Origin: CAHJXF01 sp039936235
GTDB taxonomy: Bacteria; Pseudomonadota; Gammaproteobacteria; Burkholderiales; Burkholderiaceae_D
Length of the DNA: 24,445 nt
Assembly (NCBI GenBank): GCA_039936235.1
Contig: JBDTIS010000061.1
Span: 1-24,445, forward strand
Direction of reading: 5' to 3'
Under the pieces are notes generated by a model. It was given only the letters and a program-made list of their open reading frames with translations, did no database searches and had not been told where the DNA came from. Shown piece by piece: positions 1 through 8,070 of this stretch (position 1 is the first letter of the stretch; each line of letters begins with the position of its first letter). The position numbers were made by a program, and so were the translations under genes.

Positions 1-1744
1 GCTCGGCCGACAGCGAGGCGCGTTCGCGCGCGAGCCGCTTGACGACCCAGTAGGTTTCTTCGCCTTCGACGTTCGGCAGCACCGCGAAATTGAACAGCGG
101 CGGCGGCGACGGCGTGGCCCATTCGAGCGAACGACCGTCCCACAGGTCGCCGGTCACGTCGCGCAATGCTTCGCGATGGCGGATGCTGTAGACCAGCTGC
201 CAGATCTGCAACGCGATGCCGGTCGTGATCAACAGCGCGCCGGCAGCCGCGACCAACAGCCACGGACGCCATTCGGGTACGTCGTAATGCTGCATCCGAC
301 GGGTCATCCCTTCGAGCCCGAGCCAGTACAACGGCATGAACGCGACGTAGAAGCCAACGATCCAGAACCAGAACGCGGCCTTGCCGATGCCTTCGTGCAA
401 CTGGAAGCCGAAGGCCTTCGGGAACCAGTAGGTGTAGCCGGCGAACGCACCGAACAGCACGCCGCCGATGATGACGTTGTGGAAGTGCGCGACCAGGAAC
501 AGGCTGTTGTGCAGCACGAAGTCGGCCGGCGGCACGGCCAGCAGTACGCCGGTCATCCCCCCGATCACGAAGGTAACGACGAAGCCCAGCGCCCAGAGCA
601 CCGGCGTCGTGAACACGACGCGGCCGCCGTACATCGTGAACAGCCAGTTGAAGATCTTCACCCCGGTGGGAACCGCGATGATCATCGTCGCGAGGCCGAA
701 GATCGCGTTGACGTCGCCGCCGGCGCCCATCGTGAAGAAGTGGTGCAGCCACACCATGAACGCGAGGATGCAGATCGCCATCGTCGCGATCACCATCGAC
801 CGATAGCCGAACAGCGGCTTGCGCGAGAACGTCGAGAACACCTCGGAGAAGATGCCGAACGCGGGCAGCACCAGGATGTAGACCTCGGGATGCCCCCAGG
901 CCCATATCAGATTCATGAACATCATCAAGTTGCCGCCGCCGTCGTTCGTGAAGAAGTGGAAGCCGAGATAGCGGTCGAGCAGCAGCATCGCGAAGGTCGC
1001 GGTCAGGATCGGGAACGCGGCGACGATCAGCAGGTTGGACGCGAGCGTGGTCCAGCAGAACATCGGCATCCGCAAGTAGTGCATGCCGGGCGCGCGGACC
1101 TTCAGAACCGTCGTGACGAGGTTGACGCCGGACAGCAGCGTCCCGATGCCGGAGATCTGCAGCGCCCACAGGTAGTAGTCGACGCCGACCCCCGGCGAAT
1201 ATTGCAGTTCGGACAGCGGCGGATACGGCAGCCACCCGGTCTTCGCGAATTCGCCGATGAACAGCGAGATGTTGACCAGCAGGGCGCCGGTCGCGGTCAG
1301 CCAGAAGCCGACCGAGTTCAGCGTAGGGAACGCGACATCGCGCGTGCCGAGCTGCAGCGGCACGACGAAGTTCATCAGCCCGATCACGAACGGCATCGCG
1401 ACGAAGAAGATCATCATCGTCCCGTGCGCGGTGAAGATCTGGTTGTAGTGGTCGGGCGGCAGGTAACCGGGCCCGTTGAGTGCGAGCGCCTGCTGCGAGC
1501 GCATCAGCAACGCGTCGGAAAAGCCGCGCAATAGCATCACCATCGCGAGCATCACGTACATCACGCCGATCCGCTTGTGATCGACGCTGGTGAGCCATTC
1601 CCTCCAGATGTACGGGAAGTACCCCTTGACGAAAACCCACACCAGCACCGCGGTGATCGTGATCGCGACGACGCCGGACGCGACCATCACGATCGGCTGG
1701 TCGAACGGAATCGCTGACCAGCTCAGCTTGCCCAGCAGGTTCAT
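1..1744 (-). CDS. cyoB: Cytochrome bo3 ubiquinol oxidase subunit I (partial, C-terminus cut by window edge)
   Basis: This is the catalytic heme-copper subunit of the quinol oxidase, which oxidises ubiquinol, reduces O2 to water and pumps protons across the inner membrane. Reading the minus strand from ATG at 1744 gives 581 uninterrupted residues that follow E. coli CyoB closely. Visible landmarks are TSVDHKR near residue 53, the heme-b His107 in FTAHGTMMIFF, the CuB site and cross-linked Tyr in AWGHPEVY, the His pair in WLHHFF, and the heme ligand pair in VAHFHNVI. Many hydrophobic helices are evident. E. coli CyoB is about 660 residues, so roughly 80 C-terminal residues lie beyond the left edge, where cyoC would be expected. 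The start overlaps the cyoA stop by 4 nt (ATGA), so translation is probably coupled. Identity is very secure. Confidence 0.97.
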   Translation of the reverse strand, partial: MNLLGKLSWSAIPFDQPIVMVASGVVAITITAVLVWVFVKGYFPYIWREWLTSVDHKRIGVMYVMLAMVMLLRGFSDALLMRSQQALALNGPGYLPPDHYNQIFTAHGTMMIFFVAMPFVIGLMNFVVPLQLGTRDVAFPTLNSVGFWLTATGALLVNISLFIGEFAKTGWLPYPPLSELQYSPGVGVDYYLWALQISGIGTLLSGVNLVTTVLKVRAPGMHYLRMPMFCWTTLASNLLIVAAFPILTATFAMLLLDRYLGFHFFTNDGGGNLMMFMNLIWAWGHPEVYILVLPAFGIFSEVFSTFSRKPLFGYRSMVIATMAICILAFMVWLHHFFTMGAGGDVNAIFGLATMIIAVPTGVKIFNWLFTMYGGRVVFTTPVLWALGFVVTFVIGGMTGVLLAVPPADFVLHNSLFLVAHFHNVIIGGVLFGAFAGYTYWFPKAFGFQLHEGIGKAAFWFWIVGFYVAFMPLYWLGLEGMTRRMQHYDVPEWRPWLLVAAAGALLITTGIALQIWQLVYSIRHREALRDVTGDLWDGRSLEWATPSPPPLFNFAVLPNVEGEETYWVVKRLARERASLSAE

Positions 1745-2664
1745 GGCTTGATCTCCGGCTTCTCGGCGGCGCCTCCGCGCTCGACCTCGGGACCCGGACC
1801 GGGTGCGAGTTCCTGCGAGACGACTTTCGTGAAGAGATCCCGCTCGACGCTGCTGAACGTCGACGGCGGGATGTTGATGCTCTGTTTCGCGAGTGCGGTG
1901 TAGCTGGCGCTGTCGAGCACCGGGCCGCCCTCGCGCGTCTTGTTGACCCAGCGTGCGAAGTCTTCGGCCGACAGCGCGCGGACATCGAAATGCATGTCCG
2001 AGAAGCCTTCGCCGTTGTAGTGGCCGGAGATGCCGCGATAGGTGCCGAGTTCGTCGGCCTGCAGCCACAGCTCGGTCGCCATGCCGTTCATCGTGTAGAT
2101 CATGCTGCCGAGGCGCGGGACGAAAAACGTGCTCATCACGCTCGACGACGTCAGCTTGAAATGCAGCGGCGTATTGGCCGGAACCACCAGCTCGTTGATG
2201 CTCGCGACCCGCTGCTCGGGCAGGATGAACAGCCACTTCCAGTCGAGCGAGACGACCTGGATTTCGAGCGGCGCATTGTTCGACTCGATCGGAACCGCCG
2301 GATCGAGCGAATGCGCACCGATCCACGTGACACCGCCGAGCAGGATGATGGTCATCGTCGGGATCGCCCAGACGACGAGTTCGATGCGACCCGAGAACTC
2401 CCAGTCGGGAAGGTACTTCGCGCGTCTGTTGCCGGCACGGAACCACCAGGCGAACGCAAAGGTGGCGACGATGGTCGGGATCACGATGGCCAGCATGATC
2501 GCCATCGAGTCGATCAGCAGCGTGCGGTTGGCGTGGCCGATCGGACCTTTCGGATCGAGGACTCCCGAGCCGCAAGCGGTCAGGAAGGCTGGCGCCAGAA
2601 ACGCGAGACCGCGGGCGCACCGCGACGATCGCGAGCGCGGAGGATGGATCGTGGTGGTGTTCAC
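1741..2664 (-). CDS. cyoA: Cytochrome bo3 ubiquinol oxidase subunit II, lipoprotein
   Basis: Subunit II of the bo3 quinol oxidase, 307 residues. The N-terminus has a signal sequence ending in a lipobox (LTAC, Cys31), so it should be lipid-modified and anchored in the inner membrane. The mature start CGSGVLDPKGPIG resembles E. coli CyoA. Two transmembrane helices follow (about 48-75 and 93-115), then a periplasmic cupredoxin domain with DWKWLFILPEQ and FFVPRLGSMIYTMNGM. The Cys/His CuA ligands of cytochrome c oxidases are missing, as expected for a quinol oxidase. The start is GTG at 2664, with no clear Shine-Dalgarno and no better start in frame. The gene lies 144 nt after the upstream ABC ATPase on the same strand. 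I could not find a convincing promoter in that gap, so it could have its own promoter or partly depend on read-through. Confidence 0.95.
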   Translation of the reverse strand: MNTTTIHPPRSRSSRCARGLAFLAPAFLTACGSGVLDPKGPIGHANRTLLIDSMAIMLAIVIPTIVATFAFAWWFRAGNRRAKYLPDWEFSGRIELVVWAIPTMTIILLGGVTWIGAHSLDPAVPIESNNAPLEIQVVSLDWKWLFILPEQRVASINELVVPANTPLHFKLTSSSVMSTFFVPRLGSMIYTMNGMATELWLQADELGTYRGISGHYNGEGFSDMHFDVRALSAEDFARWVNKTREGGPVLDSASYTALAKQSINIPPSTFSSVERDLFTKVVSQELAPGPGPEVERGGAAEKPEIKP

Positions 2665-2808
2665 CAGTTGGAGCTGAGGGGGTTCGATCGGAGGCCGGGA
2701 TGCTTCACGCGTTGCGGCTGGACTTGCCTGTGCCGGGTGCGAGCCGGGGACATTGCCACAAAACGGGTCTCGCGCATTCGGGAAAACGCCTATTCGTTCG
2801 CGAACCCG

Positions 2809-3597
2809 TCACGAAGGGTTGCGCGGGACGGGTAAGGACTGGCGGCCGACGAAACGCCTGAGGCGATCGGTCTGCGGCCGCACCAGCACCTCGAGCGGCT
2901 CGCCCTGCTCGGCGATCTCGCCCTGGTCGAGGAACACCACGCGGTTCGACACGTCCCTCGCGAACGCCATCTCGTGCGTCACGACGATCATCGTGCGGCC
3001 TTCGCGCGCCAGCGCCTTCAGCACGTCGAGGACTTCGCCGACCAGTTCCGGATCGAGCGCCGACGTCGGCTCGTCGAACAGCATCACCTGCGGGTCCATC
3101 GCCAGGGCGCGCGCGATCGCGACACGCTGTTGCTGGCCGCCGGACAGGAACGCGGGATAGCGATCCTCGACGTTGACGAGTCCGACCTTGTCGAGGTCGC
3201 GGCGCGCCCGCGCGACGGCTTCGACGCGCGACAGCCCGAGCACGTGGATCGGCGCCTCGATGACGTTCTCGAGCGCCGTCTTGTGCGGCCACAGGTTGAA
3301 GCTCTGGAACACCATCGCGACCTCGGACCGCACGCGCTGGAGCTGTCTGGCGTCGGTTGCGCGCAGCATGCCGTCCTTCGCCATCGTCAGCGCGAGCGTT
3401 TCGCCGGCGACCTCGATCGCACCGGCGTTCGGCCGCTCTAGAAGGTTGATGCAGCGGAGCAGCGTGCTCTTGCCGGAACCGGAAGAGCCGATGACGCTGA
3501 TCACGTCGCCGGTATGCGCCTCGAGCGACACGCCACGCAGTACCGGGTGCGCCCCGTAGTGCTTGTGCAGATCGGTGACCTTGAGCCGCGCGGTCAT
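2809..3597 (-). CDS. aotP: ABC transporter ATP-binding protein, basic amino acid uptake (HisP/AotP type)
   Basis: This is the cytoplasmic ATPase that drives the importer encoded just upstream, 262 residues. All ABC motifs are present: Walker A GSSGSGKST (37-45), Q-loop Gln98 in VFQSFNLW, signature LSGGQQQR (151-158), Walker B VMLFDEP (171-177), D-loop SALD and the switch His208 in VVTHEM. The stretch PHKTALENVIEAPIHVLGLS and the segment DPELVGEVL match HisP/AotP of the polar amino acid (PAAT) family closely. It starts 15 nt after the M14-type gene and is the last gene of the set. In Pseudomonas aeruginosa the aot operon ends with argR; here there is no argR and the cyo operon follows. Arginine/ornithine/histidine/lysine is the likely substrate class, but the exact one cannot be read from the ATPase. 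Confidence 0.93.
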   Translation of the reverse strand: MTARLKVTDLHKHYGAHPVLRGVSLEAHTGDVISVIGSSGSGKSTLLRCINLLERPNAGAIEVAGETLALTMAKDGMLRATDARQLQRVRSEVAMVFQSFNLWPHKTALENVIEAPIHVLGLSRVEAVARARRDLDKVGLVNVEDRYPAFLSGGQQQRVAIARALAMDPQVMLFDEPTSALDPELVGEVLDVLKALAREGRTMIVVTHEMAFARDVSNRVVFLDQGEIAEQGEPLEVLVRPQTDRLRRFVGRQSLPVPRNPS

Positions 3598-3612
3598 GCA
3601 GGGTCGTGCCGG

Positions 3613-4752
3613 TCAGGGACTCAGCAGATTGCCGGTGCGAAACGGGATCGTGCCGGCGATCCGCGCGATCACGTCGCCGGGACTGGCATAGCGGCGCAGC
3701 GCCCTCGAATAGAGGCGGCCCGCGTAGATCGCGCGGACCGGCGTCACGAGGCCTGCCACCGGATCGACGATCTCTGCGACGACGTCGCCGATCGCGACGG
3801 CATCGCCCGGTCCCTTGAAGAAGGCGATCACGCCCGCGTGCGGCGCAATCAGGTCCTCGGACGCGGACAACGGCGTGGCCTCGTGGCGCAGCGCGGGCAG
3901 CGACGGCAGCGTGTCGGCCGCGGCGATCAGCCCGCGATGGACGAGAAAATCGAACAACCCGCGCGCGTCTTGTGCGGCGAGCGCATGGCCGACGTCGAGC
4001 TGGCCGCGCAGCTCGACGGTGACGGCCATGCAGGCCATCGGGATGTGCGGCCGCTTTGCGCCGCGTTCAGCGGCAAGGCGCTCGTCTAGCTGCCACCAGA
4101 CACCGCTCAGATGTTCGTCGAACGACGCGCCGCCGCTGTTCTTCGCCAGCAGGACGTTCTCCGCGCCGAGCAGCCTCGCCAGCGGCTCGCACTGCGGCCA
4201 GTACGGCGACTCGCAATACAGATGCAGCAACGCCTCGAGGTCGCAATGCAGGTCGAGCACCAAGTCGGCGTCGAGCGCGAGCGACGACAGCGTGCGACGG
4301 AGGCACGCGAGTTCGGTGGCCGGGTCGATCGCATCGCTGTGCGCGCGCATCGCTCCGCGGATCGTCGCGCGATTGGCCGCGGCGTCGTCACCGAGTCGCG
4401 CCACGACGTCGGGGGTGATCGCGGACAGGTAGTCGGGATAGCCGCGGTTGAAGTTCTCGCCGGAGGCAGCGTCGAAGCGGCCGATCCGTCCATGCAGAAG
4501 CCCCTGCGCGAGTCCGATCGGATTGGCGACCGGCACGAGCACGACCTCGCCACGCAGGCGACCGGCGGTCTCGGCCGCATCGAGCAGCCCGATCAGGTGA
4601 TGCATGACGAGCATTCCCGGCAGTTCGTCGGCGTGCAGGCTCGCCTGCAGATAGGCCTTCTCGCCAAGGCCCGGTTCGCCGTAATGGAGGCTGGTCAGCG
4701 ACCGTTGCGTACCGAGCTGCGACGGACCGATCGGATGGACGACGGGCGTCAT
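3613..4752 (-). CDS. aotO: Succinylglutamate desuccinylase/aspartoacylase family (M14) protein in the transporter operon
   Basis: A zinc-dependent deacylase-like protein of 379 residues. The expected ligands are visible: His40 and Glu43 in SLHADELPG and His169 in LDLHCDLE, with a probable catalytic Glu247 in VTVELRG. GENFNRGYP (98-106) matches the substrate-binding Asn-Arg region of AstE/aspartoacylase. The C-terminal 75 or so residues (DLIAPHAGVIAFF onward) form a biotinyl/lipoyl-like barrel seen in the longer members. The ATG at 4752 overlaps the preceding permease stop by 4 nt (ATGA). The same position between permease and ATPase is held by aotO in Pseudomonas aotJQMOP. Family membership is clear. 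The substrate is inference: perhaps an N-acylated or modified basic amino acid brought in by the transporter. Confidence 0.88.
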   Translation of the reverse strand: MTPVVHPIGPSQLGTQRSLTSLHYGEPGLGEKAYLQASLHADELPGMLVMHHLIGLLDAAETAGRLRGEVVLVPVANPIGLAQGLLHGRIGRFDAASGENFNRGYPDYLSAITPDVVARLGDDAAANRATIRGAMRAHSDAIDPATELACLRRTLSSLALDADLVLDLHCDLEALLHLYCESPYWPQCEPLARLLGAENVLLAKNSGGASFDEHLSGVWWQLDERLAAERGAKRPHIPMACMAVTVELRGQLDVGHALAAQDARGLFDFLVHRGLIAAADTLPSLPALRHEATPLSASEDLIAPHAGVIAFFKGPGDAVAIGDVVAEIVDPVAGLVTPVRAIYAGRLYSRALRRYASPGDVIARIAGTIPFRTGNLLSP

Positions 4753-5516
4753 GCCGGGTGCGCGTCGTCCGGCGCGGCCGGCGACATCGTCGTCACGCGC
4801 AGACCGTCGCCGGGCCGACGCAGATGCTTCAGCACGCGGCGCTCGATACCACGCAACGCCAGCACCAGCACGAACGTGAGGCCGAGGTAGATCATGGCTG
4901 CCGCGATGTAGGCCTCGAACGGGAGATAGGTGGTCGCATAGACGCTGTTCGCGGCCCCGGTCAGGTCCACGATGCCAGGGACGACGCTGGCGACCGACGT
5001 GGCGTGCAGCATCAGGATCGCTTCGTTGCCGTAGGCCGGCAGCGCGCGCCGCAGCGCGGACGGCAGCACGATGCGTGTCATCAGTGTCGCACGACCCATG
5101 CCGAAGGCCTGCGCGGCCTCGACCTCGCCGTGCGGCGTCTCGCGGATCGCGCCGGCGAACAGCTCGATCGTGTACGCCGTGGTGTTCAGCGCGAATGCGA
5201 CCAGCGTACAGAACAGCGGCTGCTTGAACCAGACCCATGGCCAGACCATGTCCCAGCGGGCCTGCACCCAGTCGAGCTGCGCGACGCCGTAGTAGATCAG
5301 GTAGACCTGCACCAGCAGCGGTGTGCCGCGGATCACGAAGGTGAATACAGCGACCGGCAACGACAGCCAGCGCGACGGCGCGGCCCGCAGGATCGCCAGC
5401 GGCAGCGACAGGGCAAAGCCGCACGCCAGCGAGATCGCAAGCAGTGCGAGCGTGAGGGCAACGCCGTGCGCGTAGAGGGCGAGCGTGTCGGGCTGGAGCA
5501 GCGCCCCGAAGTCCAT
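4749..5516 (-). CDS. aotM: ABC transporter permease, basic amino acid uptake (HisM/AotM type)
   Basis: Inner-membrane permease of 255 residues, the second of two that pair to form the channel. It has about five hydrophobic helices, the PAAT motif FVIRGTPLLVQVYLIYYG, and the cytoplasmic EAA loop (EAAQAFGMGRATLMTRIVLP) that docks on the ATPase. The latter part, AYGNEAILMLHATSVAS, is typical of HisM. I chose ATG at 5516, which lies only 2 nt after the stop of the upstream permease and begins MDFGALLQP. The frame stays open much further upstream, but that extension runs through the other permease in another frame and is not coding. The 3' end overlaps the next gene by 4 nt. Permease identity is secure; M versus Q is assigned from the best match and order. 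Confidence 0.92.
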   Translation of the reverse strand: MDFGALLQPDTLALYAHGVALTLALLAISLACGFALSLPLAILRAAPSRWLSLPVAVFTFVIRGTPLLVQVYLIYYGVAQLDWVQARWDMVWPWVWFKQPLFCTLVAFALNTTAYTIELFAGAIRETPHGEVEAAQAFGMGRATLMTRIVLPSALRRALPAYGNEAILMLHATSVASVVPGIVDLTGAANSVYATTYLPFEAYIAAAMIYLGLTFVLVLALRGIERRVLKHLRRPGDGLRVTTMSPAAPDDAHPA

Positions 5517-5518
5517 CG

Positions 5519-6217
5519 TCAGGTCGTCGCGCGCCGCACGCCGCGCGCGTGGCGATGCTCGACGGCGCGTAGCGCGAGCATCGATACCGTCGTGATCGCG
5601 AGATACACCGCGGCGGCGACGACGAAGTAGAAGAACGCGGCCCGCGTCGCGGCGCCCGCCTGCTTGGCGCGATACATCAGGTCGGTGAGGCCGATGATCG
5701 ACACGAGCGCGGTCGACTTGACCAGCACCAGCCAGTTGTTCGTGAATCCGGGCAGTGCATGGCGGACCATCTGAGGCAGCACGATCCGGACGAGCACCTG
5801 CGTGCGCGACATGCCGCACGCCAGCGCGGCCTCGCTCTGGCCGACCGGCACCGCGAGCATCGCGCCGCGGAAGGTCTCGGCGAAGTAGGCGCCGTAGATG
5901 AAGCCGATCGTGACCGTGCCGGCCACGAAAGGATCGATGTCGACCGAGCCGGTCTCGCCGCCCCACCCGAAGCGCACCGCGATCGCGTTCACCGCGATCT
6001 GGCCGCCGTAGAAGATCAGCAGCATCAGCACGAGGTCTGGCACGCCGCGGATCAGCGTCGCGTAGGCCGTCGCGATGCCGCGCGGGATGCGATGCGGCGA
6101 CAGACGCGCGGCCGCCGCGAAGATGCCGAGCAGCGTCGACAGGAACAGCGCACCCAACGCGACGGACAGCGTCAGCCCCACGCCAGCGAGGACGTAGGGC
6201 AGGTAGGACGTGTTCAA
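5519..6217 (-). CDS. aotQ: ABC transporter permease, basic amino acid uptake (HisQ/AotQ type)
   Basis: First permease of the importer, about 232 residues from a TTG start at 6217. It carries the strongly HisQ-like segments LIRGVPDLVLMLLIFYGGQ, VDIDPFVAGTVTIGFIYGAY and TETFRG-like AETFRGAMLAVPVG, then an EAA loop (QSEAALACGMSRTQVLVRIVLP). The frame is open up to an ATG at 6301, but that start would overlap the binding-protein gene by 52 nt and adds a segment with no family counterpart. The TTG start gives MNTSYLPYVLAGVGLTL, aligning with the normal HisQ beginning, and leaves a 32-nt gap after the binding-protein gene. No strong Shine-Dalgarno is visible for either, so the exact start is uncertain while the identity is not. 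Confidence 0.9.
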   Translation of the reverse strand: MNTSYLPYVLAGVGLTLSVALGALFLSTLLGIFAAAARLSPHRIPRGIATAYATLIRGVPDLVLMLLIFYGGQIAVNAIAVRFGWGGETGSVDIDPFVAGTVTIGFIYGAYFAETFRGAMLAVPVGQSEAALACGMSRTQVLVRIVLPQMVRHALPGFTNNWLVLVKSTALVSIIGLTDLMYRAKQAGAATRAAFFYFVVAAAVYLAITTVSMLALRAVEHRHARGVRRATT

Positions 6218-6249
6218 CGTCGCACGCGTGCGGGTCGAGGAGCCGTCCG

Positions 6250-7059
6250 TTACTTGCCGTAGATGTCGAAATCGAAGTAGCGGTCGGAGATCTTCTTCCA
6301 CGTGCCGCTGGCCCGGATCGTCTTCAACGCTACGTTGAAGCGGTCGCGCAGTTCCGTGTCCTGCTTGCGGATCGCGATACCGGCGCCGGTACCGAAGTAG
6401 TGCTCGTCCGTCAGTTCGGGACCGACGAACGAGAAGCCCTTGCCCTCGGGTGTATCGAGGAAACCACCGCGGCCGTCGAACTTGTCGACGAGGACCGCAT
6501 CGACCCGGCCCGACTTCAGATCCAGATATTCCTGTTGCGACGAGTCGAACGAGACGATATCCGCGCCCGCTTTCGCGAGTTCGGCCTTCGCATAGGTTTC
6601 CTGGATGGTGGCCTTCGCGACGCCGACGCGCTTGCCCTTGACGCTAGCCGACGACCCGTCGATGCCGCTGCCCAGCCTGGCGATCATCACAGTCGGGGTC
6701 TGGTAATACTTGTCGGTGAAGTCGACGGCCTTCCTGCGATCGGCGGTGATCGACATCGACGAGACGATCGCGTCGAACTTGTTCGCGCGCAGGCCGGGGA
6801 TGATGCCTTCCCAACTGCTCTCGACGAAACTGCACTTCGCCTTCATCTCGGCGCACAACGCGTTCGCGATATCGACATCGAAGCCGGTCAGCTTGCCGTC
6901 GGGGGTCTTGAACGTGAACGGCTTGTAGGTCGCATCGACGCCGATGCGGATCGACGACCAGTCGCGCGCCTGCGCCACGCCGGGCGCTCCGGCTGTCGCG
7001 ATCGACGATGCGGCCAGCATCGCCACGAGTCGGGGGAACGGGGTGCGTGTGCCTCGCAT
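6250..7059 (-). CDS. aotJ: Periplasmic basic amino acid-binding protein (HisJ/ArgT/AotJ type)
   Basis: Solute-binding protein that captures the amino acid in the periplasm and delivers it to the two permeases. It has 269 residues from ATG at 7059. Residues 1-31 form a Sec signal peptide with cleavage expected after AQA. The mature protein begins RDWSSIRIGVDATYKPFTFK and shows the family 3 signature GFDVDIANALCAEM, followed by SSWEGIIPGLRANKFDAIVSS and the C-lobe GKRVGVAKATIQE. The two Cys in NALCAEMKAKCSF match the HisJ/LAO-type disulfide. The open frame continues upstream of 7059, but that part has no signal-peptide character and lies in the promoter region. It is the first gene of the five-gene operon and so would be the most abundant product. 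Basic amino acid specificity follows from family resemblance, not proof. Confidence 0.93.
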   Translation of the reverse strand: MRGTRTPFPRLVAMLAASSIATAGAPGVAQARDWSSIRIGVDATYKPFTFKTPDGKLTGFDVDIANALCAEMKAKCSFVESSWEGIIPGLRANKFDAIVSSMSITADRRKAVDFTDKYYQTPTVMIARLGSGIDGSSASVKGKRVGVAKATIQETYAKAELAKAGADIVSFDSSQQEYLDLKSGRVDAVLVDKFDGRGGFLDTPEGKGFSFVGPELTDEHYFGTGAGIAIRKQDTELRDRFNVALKTIRASGTWKKISDRYFDFDIYGK

Positions 7060-7112
7060 GGGATACCGTCGGTCGTTGCGGCGCTGGCGGAGGCCTGCCG
7101 CGTTTCGAGGCG

Positions 7113-7141
7113 ATGTTACGCAACGCGGGTTGGCGGGGCAA
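7113..7141 (-). promoter_or_regulatory. Putative sigma70 promoter of the amino acid transporter operon
   Basis: On the minus strand TTGCCC (7141-7136) and TAACAT (7118-7113) are separated by 17 nt, each matching four of six consensus bases. Transcription would start near 7106, giving a leader of about 47 nt before the ATG at 7059. This is seen in sequence only, and a GC-rich genome makes chance matches possible. Confidence 0.4.
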
Positions 7142-7206
7142 TCGACCCGGAAAGCGGGGTTCCGGCGGTCGTTGCCGCACTTGTCGACACAACGCGAGGG
7201 AATCGA

Positions 7207-7235
7207 TTGCGCCGCGCACCCCACTGTGCTTTAAT
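7207..7235 (+). promoter_or_regulatory. Putative sigma70 promoter of dksA
   Basis: TTGCGC (7207-7212) and TTTAAT (7230-7235) are spaced 17 nt apart. This is the best -35/-10 pair in the region on the plus strand. It would give an unusually long leader of about 225 nt before the dksA ATG at 7470. Confidence 0.45.
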
Positions 7236-7375
7236 CCGGCCCCTTGCAGGGCGGCGGAATGTCGCGACGTGCACCTGAGAGCCTCGATGGACAACGGCTT
7301 TTCAGCCTCCTCGGCAGCTTCGACCAGCGTCGGCGACGCCCGGGCGACCCGACCTCGCCACTGATTTTCATGTCA

Positions 7376-7400
7376 CTCCCGCGTCGTCTTTCAGCGGGAG
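7376..7400 (+). other. Hairpin in the dksA leader
   Basis: CTCCCGC (7376-7382) pairs perfectly with GCGGGAG (7394-7400) around an 11-nt loop. It lies about 70 nt before the dksA start and is not followed by a T run, so it is not a classic terminator. It may structure the long 5' leader; its function is unknown. Confidence 0.35.
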
Positions 7401-7469
7401 CATCGATGTCCGGAGTGATCAGTCACGCGCCTTTCGGGGCAGCGGACGCAGCGAAGCTTAGAGGAACGT

Positions 7470-8051
7470 ATGGTTTCAAAAACCGCCACTGCCAAGACCG
7501 TCTTCGACAAGGAAAAGCCCGCCGCCAAGCGTGCCCCCGCTGCCAAGAAGGTCGTCCCCGTCGAAGTCGATGATGCCGACGATGAGCCGATCGCCATCGC
7601 GCCGCCGCCGCCTCGCACCGTGATCACGCCCCGGTCGACCGGCAAGCCGATGTCGGAAGCCGAGATCCTCGCAGCGCCCGAGAAGGACTACATGAACGCG
7701 GCGCAGCTGCAGTTCTTCAAGGTCCGGCTGCAGACGATGGAGCAGGAAATCCTTCGCAACGCCGGCGAGACCACCGAGCATCTGCGTGAATCGATCATCG
7801 TCCCGGATCCTGCCGATCGCGCGACGATCGAGGAAGAACACGCGCTCGAACTGCGTACCCGCGATCGCGAACGCAAGCTCCTCAAGAAGATCCAGCAGTC
7901 GATCCATCGCATCGACTCCGGCGATTACGGCTACTGCGAGGAGACCGGCGATCCGATCGGCGTCCCGCGTCTTCTGGCGCGCCCCACCGCCACGCTGTCG
8001 CTGGAAGCGCAGGAACGTCGCGAGATGAAGCAGAAGATGTTCGGCGAGTGA
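7470..8051 (+). CDS. dksA: RNA polymerase-binding transcription factor DksA (single-Cys zinc-finger type)
   Basis: DksA inserts its coiled coil into the RNA polymerase secondary channel and, with ppGpp, tunes rRNA and amino acid promoters. The core is clear: EKDYMNAAQLQFFK (71-84), the coiled coil, and the tip Asp113 and Asp116 in VPDPADRAT, followed by EEEHALELRTRDRERKLLKK. The four zinc positions read Cys156, Thr159, Ser177, Ala180 instead of four Cys, so a normal zinc site cannot form; such cysteine-poor DksA is known in alpha- and betaproteobacteria. The N-terminal 60 residues are an extra Lys/Ala/Pro-rich, probably disordered tail, making 193 residues against 151 in E. coli. A good Shine-Dalgarno (AGAGGA) precedes ATG at 7470, which supports the long form, although Met61 would give a family-length protein. 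A strong terminator follows. Confidence 0.95.
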   Translation: MVSKTATAKTVFDKEKPAAKRAPAAKKVVPVEVDDADDEPIAIAPPPPRTVITPRSTGKPMSEAEILAAPEKDYMNAAQLQFFKVRLQTMEQEILRNAGETTEHLRESIIVPDPADRATIEEEHALELRTRDRERKLLKKIQQSIHRIDSGDYGYCEETGDPIGVPRLLARPTATLSLEAQERREMKQKMFGE

Positions 8052-8070
8052 CACGGGCTCGCGATGATGA

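Larger units (their letters stand above)
7060..7469. other. Divergent intergenic control region between aotJ and dksA
   Basis: These 410 nt contain no gene I can support. They hold candidate outward promoters in both directions and a hairpin in the dksA leader, listed separately. A short frame starting at 7259 behind GGCGGA runs into dksA out of frame and has no recognisable features, so I did not call it. I see no convincing ArgR-box-like pair. Confidence 0.6.

Noticed and set aside
176..1534. A 452-residue plus-strand open frame opposite cyoB
   Set aside because: It is a charged, low-complexity shadow rich in Arg, Glu, Asp, His and Gln that mirrors the clear CyoB reading on the other strand. 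Many similar antisense frames elsewhere (for example 1990-2835, 10340-11287, 21274-22536) were dropped for the same reason.
2800..2825. AACCC...GGGTT hairpin at the end of the ABC ATPase gene as a terminator
   Set aside because: The stem is only 5 bp, overlaps the stop codon and lacks a T run.
6218..6301. ATG-initiated 28-residue extension of the HisQ-like permease
   Set aside because: It overlaps the binding-protein gene and adds a basic segment that the family lacks; the TTG at 6217 matches the family start.
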